Of a stretch of 25,987 nt of DNA, positions 8,434-16,774 are shown piece after piece (position 1 is the first letter of the stretch; every line of letters starts with the position of its first letter). Below the pieces are notes generated by a model. It worked only from the letters and a program-made list of their open reading frames with translations, did no database searches and was not told the origin of the DNA. A program made the translations under genes and the position numbers. The stretch comes from Trichodesmium sp. MAG_R04 (GTDB taxonomy: Bacteria > Cyanobacteriota > Cyanobacteriia > Cyanobacteriales > Microcoleaceae): positions 1 through 25,987 of the forward strand of contig JAKQYG010000005.1 of the NCBI GenBank assembly GCA_023356515.1. Reading direction: 5' to 3'.

Positions 8434-9549
8434 GGAGATGGCGATCGCCTCTTCTATAAATTTACATAAAATGGGAATTCAATGGATAGGAACATGGCAA
8501 AATTCCTCAGGGGTAAACTGAACCTGGAGCTACACAGAATGATTGGCTCTAACCTAGGTTTGGGTAGGGATGGCCGTTATTAAAAATGGCATGACTCTGG
8601 AAAGGACTTTTTGTGTTGAATAAATAATCATGCTTATGGGCGAGTATGCCCTCTTAATTTAAGAGAATCAAAATTTAGAGGAGAAAGCAAGGGGAAAATT
8701 CTTGAGACTGCGAATTTTTTTTTAGGAGCTTCAGAGAATGAGACAGGAGTTATAGGTGGAGATAGCCTTAGCCTATCATCTAAATTCAGATAAGATGGGA
8801 ATTCAATGGATAGGAAAATGGCAAAATTCCTTAGGGGTTGACTGAGCCTGGATCTCCACAGAATGATTGGCTCTAACCTAGGTTGGGTAGTAGGGATGGC
8901 CGTGATTAAAAATACTATGACTCTGGAAAGGAAATTTTTATGTTGAATAAATAATCATGTCTAGGGGCGAGTTTTCACTACCAATTTAATTGTATCAAAA
9001 TTTTTATTTTTGGGAAAAAGCAAGGGGAAAATCCTTGAGACTGCGGTTTTTTTTAGGAGCTTCAGAGAATGAGGCAGGAGTTATAGGTGGAGATAGCGAT
9101 CGCCTATCATCTAAATTCCCATCTTATGTGAATTTAGATGATAGGAAAATGGCAAAATTCCTCAGGGGTTGACTGAACCTGGAGCTCCATAGAATGATTG
9201 GCTCTAACCTAGGTTTGGGTAGGGATGGCCGTGATTAAAAATACTATGACTCTGGAAAGGACTTTTTGTGTTGAATAAATAATCATGCTTATGGGCGAGT
9301 ATGCCCTCTTAATTTAAGAGAATCAAAATTTAGAGGAGAAAGCAAGGGGAAAATTCTTGAGACTGCGAATTTTTTCAGGAGCTTCAGAGAATGAGACAGG
9401 AGTTATAGGTGGAGATAGCGATCGCCTATCATCTAAATTCACATAAGATGGGAATTCAATGGATAGGAACATGGCAAAATTTCTCAGGAGTTGATTGAGC
9501 CTGGAGCTCCACAGAATGATTAGCTCTAATCTTAGGTTTGGGTAGGGAT
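8434..9549. repeat. Tandem array of ~325-bp non-coding units (3.4 copies)
   Basis: Units begin with GGAGAT at 8434, 8758, 9089 and 9411, giving lengths of 324, 331, 322 and a partial 139. Shared landmarks in each full unit: ATGGCAAAATT, GAATGATTGGCTCTAAC, TAGGGATGGCCGT, ATGACTCTGGAAAGGA, TGAATAAATAATCATG, AAAGCAAGGGGAAAAT, CTTGAGACTGCG, TTAGGAGCTTCAGAGAATGA or close variants. Units 3 and 4 carry a HIP1 octamer near their start and unit 1 a one-base-shifted GGCGATCGCC; unit 2 lost it. Units 1 and 3 also share two small hairpins (GGGC..GCCC and CTCTTAA..TTAAGAG). No unit has a conserved open frame: stops occur in all frames, so this is not a coding repeat. Its role is unknown. Confidence 0.9.
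9103..9145. repeat. Perfect 16-bp inverted repeat from an inverted core in repeat unit 3
   Basis: CCTATCATCTAAATTC (9103-9118) and GAATTTAGATGATAGG (9130-9145) are exact reverse complements around the 11-base CCATCTTATGT. In unit 4 the same place reads TAAATTC-ACATAAGATGG-GAATTCAATGG, so the unit 3 core is the reverse complement of the normal core. Confidence 0.85.
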
Positions 9550-9618
9550 ATTTTGGGTGGGGAAGTAGCGATCGCCACCGGAGAACAGTGGAGTTATTTT
9601 CCTGCCTTAATTAACCCC

Positions 9619-9660
9619 AAGGAAAAAGGGAAAAAGGGGAAAAGAAAAGAGGGGAAGAGG
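9619..9660 (+). other. Purine-only tract
   Basis: 42 consecutive A/G bases just beyond the 3' end of the broken SUMF1 gene. Such a tract may form a triplex or slow polymerases; it may equally be simple sequence drift. Confidence 0.5.
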
Positions 9661-9661
9661 C

Positions 9662-10855
9662 CTAGGAAGGAAAGCCAGAAACCACCGGGGAAGACGAGAT
9701 GACTCGAAAACCCCTATTGCTGCTGAAGATGTCGGCATTGATATAGATGCGCCTGGCACTCCGGCAATACCTAGAAGAGTTGAGCCAGCTACCGCCGCGG
9801 AGCACTCGGTCTCTACTAACACCAAAAATAGATTTGAAAAATCCCTTTTCTGGGGTTTCCCAAGGACCACCATTAGTAGGCGCACCATTATAGTTATCGT
9901 GCCAAATATCCTGACACCATTTCCAGACATTACCGTGCATGTCGTATAAACCAAAAGCATTGGGAGGAAAACTTCCTACATGACAAGTACATTTACTGTT
10001 GTAGTTAACTAAACTAGGGGTAATACTTGAACCAAAATAGAAAGGAGTAGTTGTTACCAGCACGACAAGCATATTCCCACTGACTCTCGCTGGGTAGTAT
10101 ATAAGGTTTTCCAATTTTTATAGATAGTTTTTGGCAAAATTCAATTGCATCATGCCATGACACAGTTTCGACTGGACGCTTTCCTCCTTCAGAGCTTTTT
10201 CCAAATAGTTTTCTTTCTTTAAAATGAGAGGGGTTTTTGGCCATAATGATTTGATATTGTTCTTGAGTAATGGGGTATTTACTAATATAAAAAGGTTGGA
10301 GGAAAACCTTGTGTTGCGGACTTTCATTTTTTTCTCTTCCCTCTTCATTTTCTGGCAAACCCATGAGAAAACTTCCCCCAGGAATATAAACCATTTCTAA
10401 TTTAATTCCACTACCTACTTTTTAACAACTCTAAAATTTGACTTTTATGACTTTCATCAAAAGCACCCGACTTTTCTAATTCCTGTTGTAAATTTTGCCC
10501 GTCAATAAATTCTTGTGCTAAATACTGTCGATTATCTAAAATATGCGAAAAGTTCTGGAATTTGTGGATATCTACCTAAACCATCTAAACGTTCAGCTTC
10601 TTGAGCAAATAATTTCGCAGCTTTTTCCAAAGTTTTAGTTCCTTGTGCTTGAGGAAAAAAATGTTTAATTATGCAAAAAGGCTTTGAAGGTTTATCTTCG
10701 TCTACAGCTTGAAAAGTTCTGCCAAAACCTCCTTATCCGATAATTTTTAGAGGGCGATAACGTTCTCTTAATACTAATTTTTCACCACAACTTTGACAAA
10801 ATTTTGTTTGTGATTGGTTAACTTGTAAACAGTCAGGATTTAAACATTTAGTCAT
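9662..10855 (-). pseudogene. Broken 4-Cys zinc-ribbon / Ser-Thr kinase / SUMF1 (formylglycine-generating-like) fusion gene
   Basis: Reading from the ATG at 10855-10853: a zinc ribbon (CLNPDC ... FCQSCG), then the kinase glycine loop as IIG-stop-GGFGRTFQAVDE, where a TAA (10735-10733) replaces the residue after Gly40. Later frames give HFFPQAQ, then QYLAQEFIDGQNL (the kinase hinge), with a frameshift near 10545. The rest of the kinase, including HRD and DFG, is deleted, and the frame joins a linker reading GSGIKLEM. The SUMF1 part (MVYIPGGSFLMGLPENEEG from 10394) is nearly whole: WHDAIEFCQKL, LPSESQWEYACRAG, a one-base frameshift near 10051-10058, then TTPFYFG, NAFGLYDMHGNVWKWC, RVLRGGSW and NRGFRVISS. 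At least two frameshifts, one nonsense codon and one deletion mark it as dead, unless assembly errors explain some. The parent family couples a kinase to a SUMF1 domain of unknown role. Confidence 0.85.
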
Positions 10856-11438
10856 TTCAGTTATCGTTTTTTTTTGTTTTTTTTGGATTATTTGATGGTA
10901 AAATTTTCCCTAGTGCGAGGATCCTGACCGTGTAGTTAATCATACCAAACTTGGGGATAATTTGAATAATATTCTAACTCTTTTTTCAGAAAAGGTACGA
11001 TTAAACAATGTACATAATCTGGTATGATTACAACGCTAAAAATTCCATCTCTTTGTTTCTGAAAAATAGGAATGAATTTAAAACAATTTATCGTGCTTCT
11101 GAAGTTAATTCTAATCTTTCCCAGGTTACAAATGTGAGAAAATAGGAGGTCTTATCAATTGAAATTCAGGATATTTCTTCATAGTTTTGATGTTAATTTT
11201 TTCTACCCAGTGCGAGCACCCTGCTCGCGTATTTAATAGTACCAAACATACAACAATTTGAATTATATTCTGGGAATCTTGATTATATTCTGGGGAGCTG
11301 GAAACTAGATAATACCAAATCCCGTGGAAATTTGAATAATAATCTGGCGAGCTAGAAGCTTCCACTGGGTAGCTCGTACCGTTTGCTGTTATAAATATAA
11401 AAATAGTCCTCTAATTCTGAATAGTTCTCGGTTGATTT
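10856..11438. other. 583-bp intergenic region with short dispersed repeats
   Basis: No gene. It includes the presumed promoter of glgX at its right end and three diverged copies of a short repeat (10912-10975, 11209-11274, 11308-11347), given separately. Confidence 0.5.
10912..11347. repeat. Three diverged copies of a short repeat (ACCAAA...TTTGAATaATATTCT)
   Basis: Copies at about 10912-10975, 11209-11274 and 11308-11347 share a piece reading roughly TAxTACCAAAC, then about 10-15 bases later TTTGAATAATATTCTGG or close. The first two also start with AGTGCGAG. In the second copy this is a perfect palindrome, GCGAGC (11212-11217) with GCTCGC (11223-11228) around ACCCT; the first copy has lost the pairing. 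The resemblance is by eye. Confidence 0.5.
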
Positions 11439-13562
11439 ATGTATGTACCTCTTTGGCCTGGAAAACCATATCCCTTAGGAGCTTCCTGGGATAGTAAAGG
11501 CACTAACTTCGCTATATTCTCTGAAAATGCTACTAGGGTAGAACTTTGCCTATTTGACAAGCAAAACAAAGAAACACGGCTCACCCTGAGAGAAGTTAGT
11601 AACTTTGTGTGGCATGGCTATCTACCAGGTATAAGCCCAGGTCAAAAATATGGATTTCGAGTACATGGTCCCTACGAACCATCCCAAGGATATCGGTTTA
11701 ACCCGAATAAATTACTAATTGACCCTTATGCAAAAGCCATAGATGGGGATATACTCTATGGTCAAGAAATATTTGCCTATTCTTGGGATGACCCAGAAAA
11801 AGATTTAATATGTACTTTGGATGATGATGCTGATCTAATACCAAAATCTATTGTAATTGATGAAAGTTTTGATTGGGGAAATGACCAATTATTAAATATT
11901 CCTAACCATAAAACAATAATTTATGAAATTCATCTCAGAGGGTTCACTAAACTCCATCCTGAAATTCCAGAAAATCTCAGAGGTACTTATAGTGGGTTAG
12001 CGCATCCCATAGCGATCGCCTATCTTCAGTCTTTAGGCATTACGGCGGTAGAGTTAATGCCAGTGCATCACTTTCTGCGATACCCAGGACATTTAGTTGA
12101 TAAGGAATTATCGAATTACTGGGGTTATGACTCCATTAACTATTTTGCTCCCTACAGTGGTTATAGTTCTAGTGGAAAAGCAGGGGAACAAGTTCAAGAA
12201 TTTAAACAAATGGTTAAAGCATTACACAAAGCTGGCATCGAAGTAATATTAGATGTAGTTTACAACCATACTGGAGAAGGTAATCATCTCGGTCCAACTT
12301 TATCCTTCAAAGGTATTGATAATGCTGCCTATTATCGCCTAGTAGAAGATGAACCCCGATACTATATGGATTTTACTGGTTGTGGTAACTCTCTCAATGT
12401 TCGTCACCCCCAGGTATTGAAATTAATTATGGATAGTCTGCGCTACTGGGTGACAGAAATGCACGTTGATGGTTTTAGATTCGATCTAGCTTCAACTTTA
12501 GCGCGAGAATTATATGAAGTCGATAGTTTAGCAGCTTTCTTTGATATCGTGCATCAAGACCCAGTTATTTCCAATGTGAAATTAATTGCTGAGCCTTGGG
12601 ATATTGGAGAAGGTGGTTATCAAGTTGGAAATTTTCCTCTATTGTGGTCAGAATGGAATGGTAAATACAGAGATACAGTTAGAGATTTTTGGCGAGGAGA
12701 AGAGGAAACATTAGCTGAATTTGCTTATCGTTTTACAGGTAGTTCTGACTTATATGCTGCTAATGGTAAGTTACCTCATGCGAGTATTAATTTTGTAACT
12801 GCTCATGATGGTTTTACTTTAAACGATCTAGTTAGTTATAACGAAAAACATAACGAAGCAAATAGAGAAGATAATAATGATGGAGAAGAATATAATCGTT
12901 CTTGGAATTATGGAGAAGAAGGAGAAACTGATGACCAGGATATATTAAGTATAAGAAACTGTCAAAGGCGTAATTTTTTGGTAACCTTAATGTTGTCTCA
13001 AGGGGTACCTATGTTATTAGGTGGAGATGAATTTGGGAGAACGCAAAAAGGTAATAATAATGCTTATTGTCAGGATAATGAAATTTCTTGGTTGGATTGG
13101 AATTTACAAGTAGAAAATTCAGATTTATTAGATTTTACTCGGGAGTTAATTTATTTCCGTTGTCAACATCCAGTTTTTCATAGAAATAGGTGGTTTAAAG
13201 GTTGTGCTATTAATGGTTCGGAGGTGAGTGATATAGGTTGGTATAATCCGAATGGTGAAGAAATGACTGAAGAACAGTGGAATATTGATTTTGCTAAAGC
13301 TGTTAGTGTATTTTTAAATGGAGAAGAAATTCCTGCTAGTGGTGAGCATGGGGAAAGAATTATTGATGATTGTTTTATTATTTTTTTTAATGCTCATTAT
13401 GAATTGATAGAGTTTACAATTCCTCCTAAGTTTCAAGATAGAAATTGGGTGGTTATTATTGAGACAAGAAAGTCTGGTTTTGTGGAAAATGGTAAGCATT
13501 ATCAAGGTGAGGTTCCTATTCTTGTTATGGAACGTTCAATTGTTGTTTTACGGAGTTTTTAA
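11439..13562 (+). CDS. glgX: Glycogen debranching enzyme GlgX (GH13_11)
   Basis: 707 residues, normal for GlgX. It removes the short branches left by glycogen phosphorylase by cutting alpha-1,6 links. Order seen: N-terminal CBM48-like beta domain (about 10-90, with the PLGASWDSKGTNFAIFSENA opening), then the TIM barrel with the four GH13 conserved regions: DVVYNHTGEG (272-281), DGFRFDLAS with nucleophile Asp349, LIAEPWDIGEG with acid/base Glu385, and FVTAHDGFTLNDLVSY with transition-state Asp457. The block MLLGGDEFGRTQKGNNNAYCQDN (525-547) is typical of the GlgX/isoamylase group. A standalone gene with no close partner on the same strand. Very sure of family; the glgX rather than isoamylase call rests on length and this last block. 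Confidence 0.96.
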   Translation: MYVPLWPGKPYPLGASWDSKGTNFAIFSENATRVELCLFDKQNKETRLTLREVSNFVWHGYLPGISPGQKYGFRVHGPYEPSQGYRFNPNKLLIDPYAKAIDGDILYGQEIFAYSWDDPEKDLICTLDDDADLIPKSIVIDESFDWGNDQLLNIPNHKTIIYEIHLRGFTKLHPEIPENLRGTYSGLAHPIAIAYLQSLGITAVELMPVHHFLRYPGHLVDKELSNYWGYDSINYFAPYSGYSSSGKAGEQVQEFKQMVKALHKAGIEVILDVVYNHTGEGNHLGPTLSFKGIDNAAYYRLVEDEPRYYMDFTGCGNSLNVRHPQVLKLIMDSLRYWVTEMHVDGFRFDLASTLARELYEVDSLAAFFDIVHQDPVISNVKLIAEPWDIGEGGYQVGNFPLLWSEWNGKYRDTVRDFWRGEEETLAEFAYRFTGSSDLYAANGKLPHASINFVTAHDGFTLNDLVSYNEKHNEANREDNNDGEEYNRSWNYGEEGETDDQDILSIRNCQRRNFLVTLMLSQGVPMLLGGDEFGRTQKGNNNAYCQDNEISWLDWNLQVENSDLLDFTRELIYFRCQHPVFHRNRWFKGCAINGSEVSDIGWYNPNGEEMTEEQWNIDFAKAVSVFLNGEEIPASGEHGERIIDDCFIIFFNAHYELIEFTIPPKFQDRNWVVIIETRKSGFVENGKHYQGEVPILVMERSIVVLRSF

Positions 13563-13925
13563 AGTTGATATAAGTTAAAGTGATGTATTAGTCAATCTCC
13601 AATCTTTAATAATCTAACGCTCCATAATACAGCGCTTTCCTTTGTTATAAGGTACATTTACGCGGGCAAGATGCCCGCACTAGATGATTTTAACCATTTA
13701 CCCTGTATATCATTTGCCCGAAATCTGCTGTATATCTGTCTTTCCCAATAAATTTTAAATTGGGTTGATCAAATCAACCTTCAGGTTCATGTATCACGGC
13801 AAACACATCTTGTCAATAAACCCTAGTTTATTGCACTTATTGAAAATAAAATTCCTACATATAGTGCTAATCTAATTGCAAAAATATGATAATATAGTAG
13901 TCAGCAAATCAGCATCAATATTTTC
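13563..13925. other. 363-bp convergent intergenic region with several palindromes
   Basis: Between glgX (plus) and a minus-strand gene, so both transcripts must end here. It holds the palindromic element 13627-13733 and two clean hairpins: GGTTGAT/ATCAACC at 13763-13779, and CAATAAA/TTTATTG at 13814-13833. No gene. Confidence 0.6.
13627..13733. repeat. MITE-like palindromic element with internal GC-rich hairpin
   Basis: Ends ATACAGC (13627) and GCTGTAT (ending 13733) are inverted, with further imperfect pairing inward (GCTTTCC against AAATCT). In the middle GCGGGC (13662-13667) and GCCCGC (13673-13678) form a perfect hairpin around AAGAT. Hairpins of the same style occur at 11212-11228, pointing to a repeat family in this genome. 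Confidence 0.55.
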
Positions 13926-14345
13926 TTACTTCTTGACATTTGACAATCGCTCACAAATATTCAGCAGATATAATTTACTACTGATAGGCGATCGCGGCGA
14001 TGGCATTTCAGTATCAGGCCAGTGAGGAAGATCGAAACATGGACAGTACTCAGGAGGCATTCCTTTCACAGAAAAAGGAATTGGCATTAGACAGCGAGGG
14101 CAAGGACTAATATCCCACTCTGGAGACAATAATTTTTCAATTGTTTGATTAGTCCCTTCTAGATAACAATCTCCAGATTCAGATGATAGAACTTTATCCC
14201 AACATGCTTCAAATTCTTGAGTGTAGCGATCGCCTGAAAGTACAACTTGAGGTGTTAAAGCTTCTTGGCCATTTCTCGTTAACACTTTCTTGCCTAACTG
14301 AAACCAATAGGCAATGTATTTTCTAACTTGATCATGAGATGCCAT
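13926..14345 (-). CDS. Conserved hypothetical protein with a Cys-rich motif
   Basis: 139 residues from the ATG at 14345; a longer reading from a TTG at 14360 is less likely and adds only five residues. The N-terminal half (MASHDQVRKYIAYWFQLGKKV) looks like an amphipathic helix. The C-terminal half has CPRCLMPIP and then GMPPEYCPCFDLPHWPDTEMPSPRSP. Four cysteines in CPxC and CPC pairs suggest a small metal or zinc site. I have seen this CPRC...CPC.DLP.WP arrangement only in cyanobacterial hypothetical proteins (from memory). It is followed on the same strand, 161 bp upstream, by cobU/cobP, without proof of an operon. Function unknown. Confidence 0.7.
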   Translation of the reverse strand: MASHDQVRKYIAYWFQLGKKVLTRNGQEALTPQVVLSGDRYTQEFEACWDKVLSSESGDCYLEGTNQTIEKLLSPEWDISPCPRCLMPIPFSVKGMPPEYCPCFDLPHWPDTEMPSPRSPISSKLYLLNICERLSNVKK

Positions 14346-14506
14346 AACTTGAATGTCCAATTATTTTCTACTTATTTTCAATAGAGATACTTCAAACAAG
14401 TTAATACTTTAATATCTACTTCTATCGTACCTTATATATGATTTAAGTGTAGTATCAGATTTCAGCATTTAGTCCTTGAGAATTTATTAAGAATTACAAG
14501 ATAAAG

Positions 14507-15070
14507 TTAAAGTTTTAAAGGTCTTCCTAAATCACTAAGAGGCAAAACATAACCTCCAATAACTAGATAAACAGAATCAGAAATAACTCCCACCCGACGA
14601 ATTAGACTACCAAGGCGATCGCGAAATAAGCGTCCAATAGGAAAAGAAGGAACAACTCCCCAACCTGTTTCCTCAGCAACTAAAATTACATCACCCTTAA
14701 CATTTAATAGACTTTGAATGACTGAATCTAAAGTTTCATGCCAAGCTTGTTCATCTTGTGCCAAAATATTAGCTAACCAAGTACCTAAAGAATCTACCAA
14801 AATACAATAATCTTCATAGCTATAATTAATCAAAGCTTCTGATAATTGTACAGGTATTTCTAAAGTTATCCAGTCAGAGGGACGGCGATTTTTATGACTT
14901 TCAATTCGAGCTTGCCAATCTAAATCACTAGCATTAATTTGAGAGGTGGCTATATATACTACTTTTTTTCCAGAATTAATGGCTAGACTTTCTGCCCACT
15001 CACTTTTACCAGAACGAGCAGGACCAGTAACTAAAATTAATTTATCAGAAGTAGCTGGAGCAGAATTCAT
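14507..15070 (-). CDS. cobU: Adenosylcobinamide kinase / cobinamide-phosphate guanylyltransferase
   Basis: 187 residues from the ATG at 15070 (a TTG at 15085 would add five). A bifunctional enzyme of late cobalamin synthesis: it phosphorylates adenosylcobinamide and then adds GMP. Seen: P-loop GPARSGKS (16-23), the RIESHKNRRPSDW block (about 56-68) with the histidine (His59) that in the family carries the GMP intermediate, VDSLGTWLANIL (93-104), and VAEETGWGVVPSFPIGRLFRD followed by the closing RVG segment. The name cobP is used for the same enzyme in other species. No other cobalamin gene is in the window. Confidence 0.9.
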   Translation of the reverse strand: MNSAPATSDKLILVTGPARSGKSEWAESLAINSGKKVVYIATSQINASDLDWQARIESHKNRRPSDWITLEIPVQLSEALINYSYEDYCILVDSLGTWLANILAQDEQAWHETLDSVIQSLLNVKGDVILVAEETGWGVVPSFPIGRLFRDRLGSLIRRVGVISDSVYLVIGGYVLPLSDLGRPLKL

Positions 15071-15327
15071 TAGGAATAGAACCAAATATTCAAAAGGAAG
15101 GTTAATTAACTATATGTTGATTTACTGATATTTATTAACATAAGTTGATATAGATTGATATGATTATAATAATTAACTTGTATAGATTATGCTAATATCG
15201 GACAAAATAAATATTTGTGGTACAAAACCAGGCCACTAAGTAATCCCTATCCTGATTCAGTTATCTAAGGGTTGACAAGCTGTTTTTGATTTGCTGACAT
15301 ATACTTACATAAGCCAACAAAAACTAT

Positions 15328-15490
15328 ATGAGTTATGTTCCACTTAGGAAGGCTGTAGAAATACTTGGCTTACATCCTAATACATTACGCACGCTATGGA
15401 GATGAAGGCAAAATCAAAATCATTAAAAATGAAGCGGGGCAAAGATTGTACCATGCAAAATCCTACATCTAGGGAGCAACTAGAGCTTCC
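15328..15490 (+). pseudogene. IS607-family transposase (TnpA serine recombinase) N-terminal remnant
   Basis: Opens MSYVPLRKAVEILGLHPNTLR, the usual start of the IS607 TnpA MerR-like DNA-binding domain. A one-base insertion at about 15391-15394 throws the frame into a stop at 15403; in the corrected frame it goes on YGDEGKIKIIKNEAGQRLY. A TAG at 15470 then stands inside SYI-stop-GATRAST, where intact copies have an amino acid. The serine recombinase domain (YCRVSS) is absent. A dead fragment, left end of an IS607-type element. Confidence 0.8.
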
Positions 15491-15523
15491 ACCAAAAGCG
15501 TAGTAGAGAAATTTTCTACCACA

Positions 15524-15740
15524 TTGGGAGATACCCCCTCAGTAGGTTAATCTTGCTATGCATTGTTAACAATTGTTAGCAAAATAGTATCGGCATACTT
15601 AAAGTAATTAAAACTTCTATTTAGCCGATAATGAAGGCGAAGTAAGTTTGTAAAAGCATCTACAGGTTTTCTTGTAAAAATTGGGAGATCACCGCGAAAC
15701 CGTTTTATTTTGCTGTGCATTATTAGCAAAATAGTATCGG
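15524..15740. repeat. Imperfect direct repeat, ~70 bp, period ~157 bp
   Basis: Both copies begin TTGGGAGAT (15524 and 15681), have TTGCTaTGCATT or TTGCTgTGCATT, and end with the identical TTAGCAAAATAGTATCGG (15576-15593 and 15723-15740). The first copy has an extra 11 or so bases between the last two blocks. It follows the tnpA remnant directly. Confidence 0.65.
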
Positions 15741-15815
15741 GATAATATAAGTTATGGAATAGCAAATTAGGCCAATATTGCCAACAACTTCAAAGTCAAA
15801 AAATCATAACTAACT

Positions 15816-16745
15816 ATGGCCTTAATCTCCGCTATTATCTGTACTCATAATCGAGATAATTACTTAGGAGCTGCAATAGATAGCCTGTTAATGCAGGATT
15901 TTCCTGGTAGCTTTGAAGTAGTAGTAGTAGATAATGATTCAAAAGATCATACCCGTGAAGTAGTAGAAGCAAGACTTGGGGACCCCAAACTTAAATACAT
16001 CTATGAACCAGTTACCGGACTATCTGTGGCCAGAAATACGGGAGCAAAAACAGCCAGTGCTGAAATTTTAGCTTATCTTGATGATGATGCTGTTGCTAGT
16101 AAGCAATGGTTAAGGGTACTACATGAAGCCTATAAAAGTAACAATAAACTAGTTATTGCTGGGGGCAAAGTCAGCTTAATTTGGCCAGAAGAAATTGACC
16201 CTCCAAAATGGCTGTCTGTGGAATTATCAGGAAACTTAGGTTACTATAACCTTGGTGACTCTGTTGTATACATTGACCAACCAGGTTTGACTCCTAGAGG
16301 TCTAAACTATTCAATTCGTCGTGCATTTCTGGAACAAATTGGTGGTTTTGATACTAACTTGGGTCGAGTTGGCAAAAAATTATTATCAAATGAAGAGTTA
16401 CATACCACAGAATTAGCAATAAAGCAAGGTTGGCAAGTAGCCTATTTGCCCAAAGCATTAGTTGCTCATAATGTAGCACCAGAAAGGTTAAAACCTTCCT
16501 GGTTTATTGAACGAGGTTGGTGGCAAGGTATTAGCGAATGTTACCGAGAACAACTAGCTGGTCAAGCAGGTTTAGGCCAATTATCCCGGGGAGGTGAAAG
16601 AATGATTAGAGGTATTTATAAGTCTCTCAAAAATATTACGGACCAAGCAGAATGTTTTGGTAATTTTGTCTATGCTTATGGTCAAATAGGCTATTTAGGA
16701 GCAGCTATTCAGGGGATGATAAGTAAATCAATAAGTCCAAGATAA
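15816..16745 (+). CDS. Family 2 glycosyltransferase
   Basis: 309 residues with a GT-A fold. Start ATG at 15816. Seen: ISAIICTHNRDNYLGAAIDSL (opening strand), VVVDNDSKD with Asp39, TGLSVARNTGAKTA (68-80, a common cyanobacterial GT2 motif) and LDDDA with the metal-binding Asp89-91. Ends in a long Gly-rich tail without a membrane span. It precedes another GT2 by 29 bp and an acetyltransferase, so the three form a likely transcription unit for exported polysaccharide. In filamentous cyanobacteria such trios sit in hormogonium/extracellular polysaccharide (hps) clusters, but which hps gene this would be is not decided. Confidence 0.9.
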   Translation: MALISAIICTHNRDNYLGAAIDSLLMQDFPGSFEVVVVDNDSKDHTREVVEARLGDPKLKYIYEPVTGLSVARNTGAKTASAEILAYLDDDAVASKQWLRVLHEAYKSNNKLVIAGGKVSLIWPEEIDPPKWLSVELSGNLGYYNLGDSVVYIDQPGLTPRGLNYSIRRAFLEQIGGFDTNLGRVGKKLLSNEELHTTELAIKQGWQVAYLPKALVAHNVAPERLKPSWFIERGWWQGISECYREQLAGQAGLGQLSRGGERMIRGIYKSLKNITDQAECFGNFVYAYGQIGYLGAAIQGMISKSISPR

Positions 16746-16774
16746 GGTAATTCCCATATATAAAATTATTGACT

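Larger units (their letters stand above)
15071..15815. other. 745-bp intergenic region holding a tnpA remnant and direct repeats
   Basis: The left 250 bases are AT-rich with no structure. They are followed by the IS607 tnpA relic (15328-15490), then by two copies of a short direct repeat (15524-15593 and 15681-15740). The minus-strand frame 15556-15765 is produced by these repeats and is not counted as a gene. Confidence 0.55.

Noticed and set aside
8990..9172. 60-codon open frame inside the repeat array
   Set aside because: Not kept open in the other repeat units; arises by chance from the array sequence.
8434..9549. Repeat array considered as a CRISPR array
   Set aside because: Units are about 325 bp with conserved sequence throughout, not short repeats with variable spacers, and no cas gene is near.
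9662..10394. SUMF1 domain as an active formylglycine-generating enzyme for a sulfatase
   Set aside because: Frameshifted, fused to a kinase remnant, and no sulfatase gene is in the window.
11126..11365. 79-codon minus-strand open frame before glgX
   Set aside because: Made of the short dispersed repeats (TATTCTGGG-type words); no family resemblance and no start signal.
13314..13505. Minus-strand frame inside glgX
   Set aside because: Antisense shadow of a strong coding gene.
15556..15765. 69-codon minus-strand frame with a repeated DTILL peptide
   Set aside because: The peptide repeat is only the translation of the DNA direct repeat; nothing else supports a gene.
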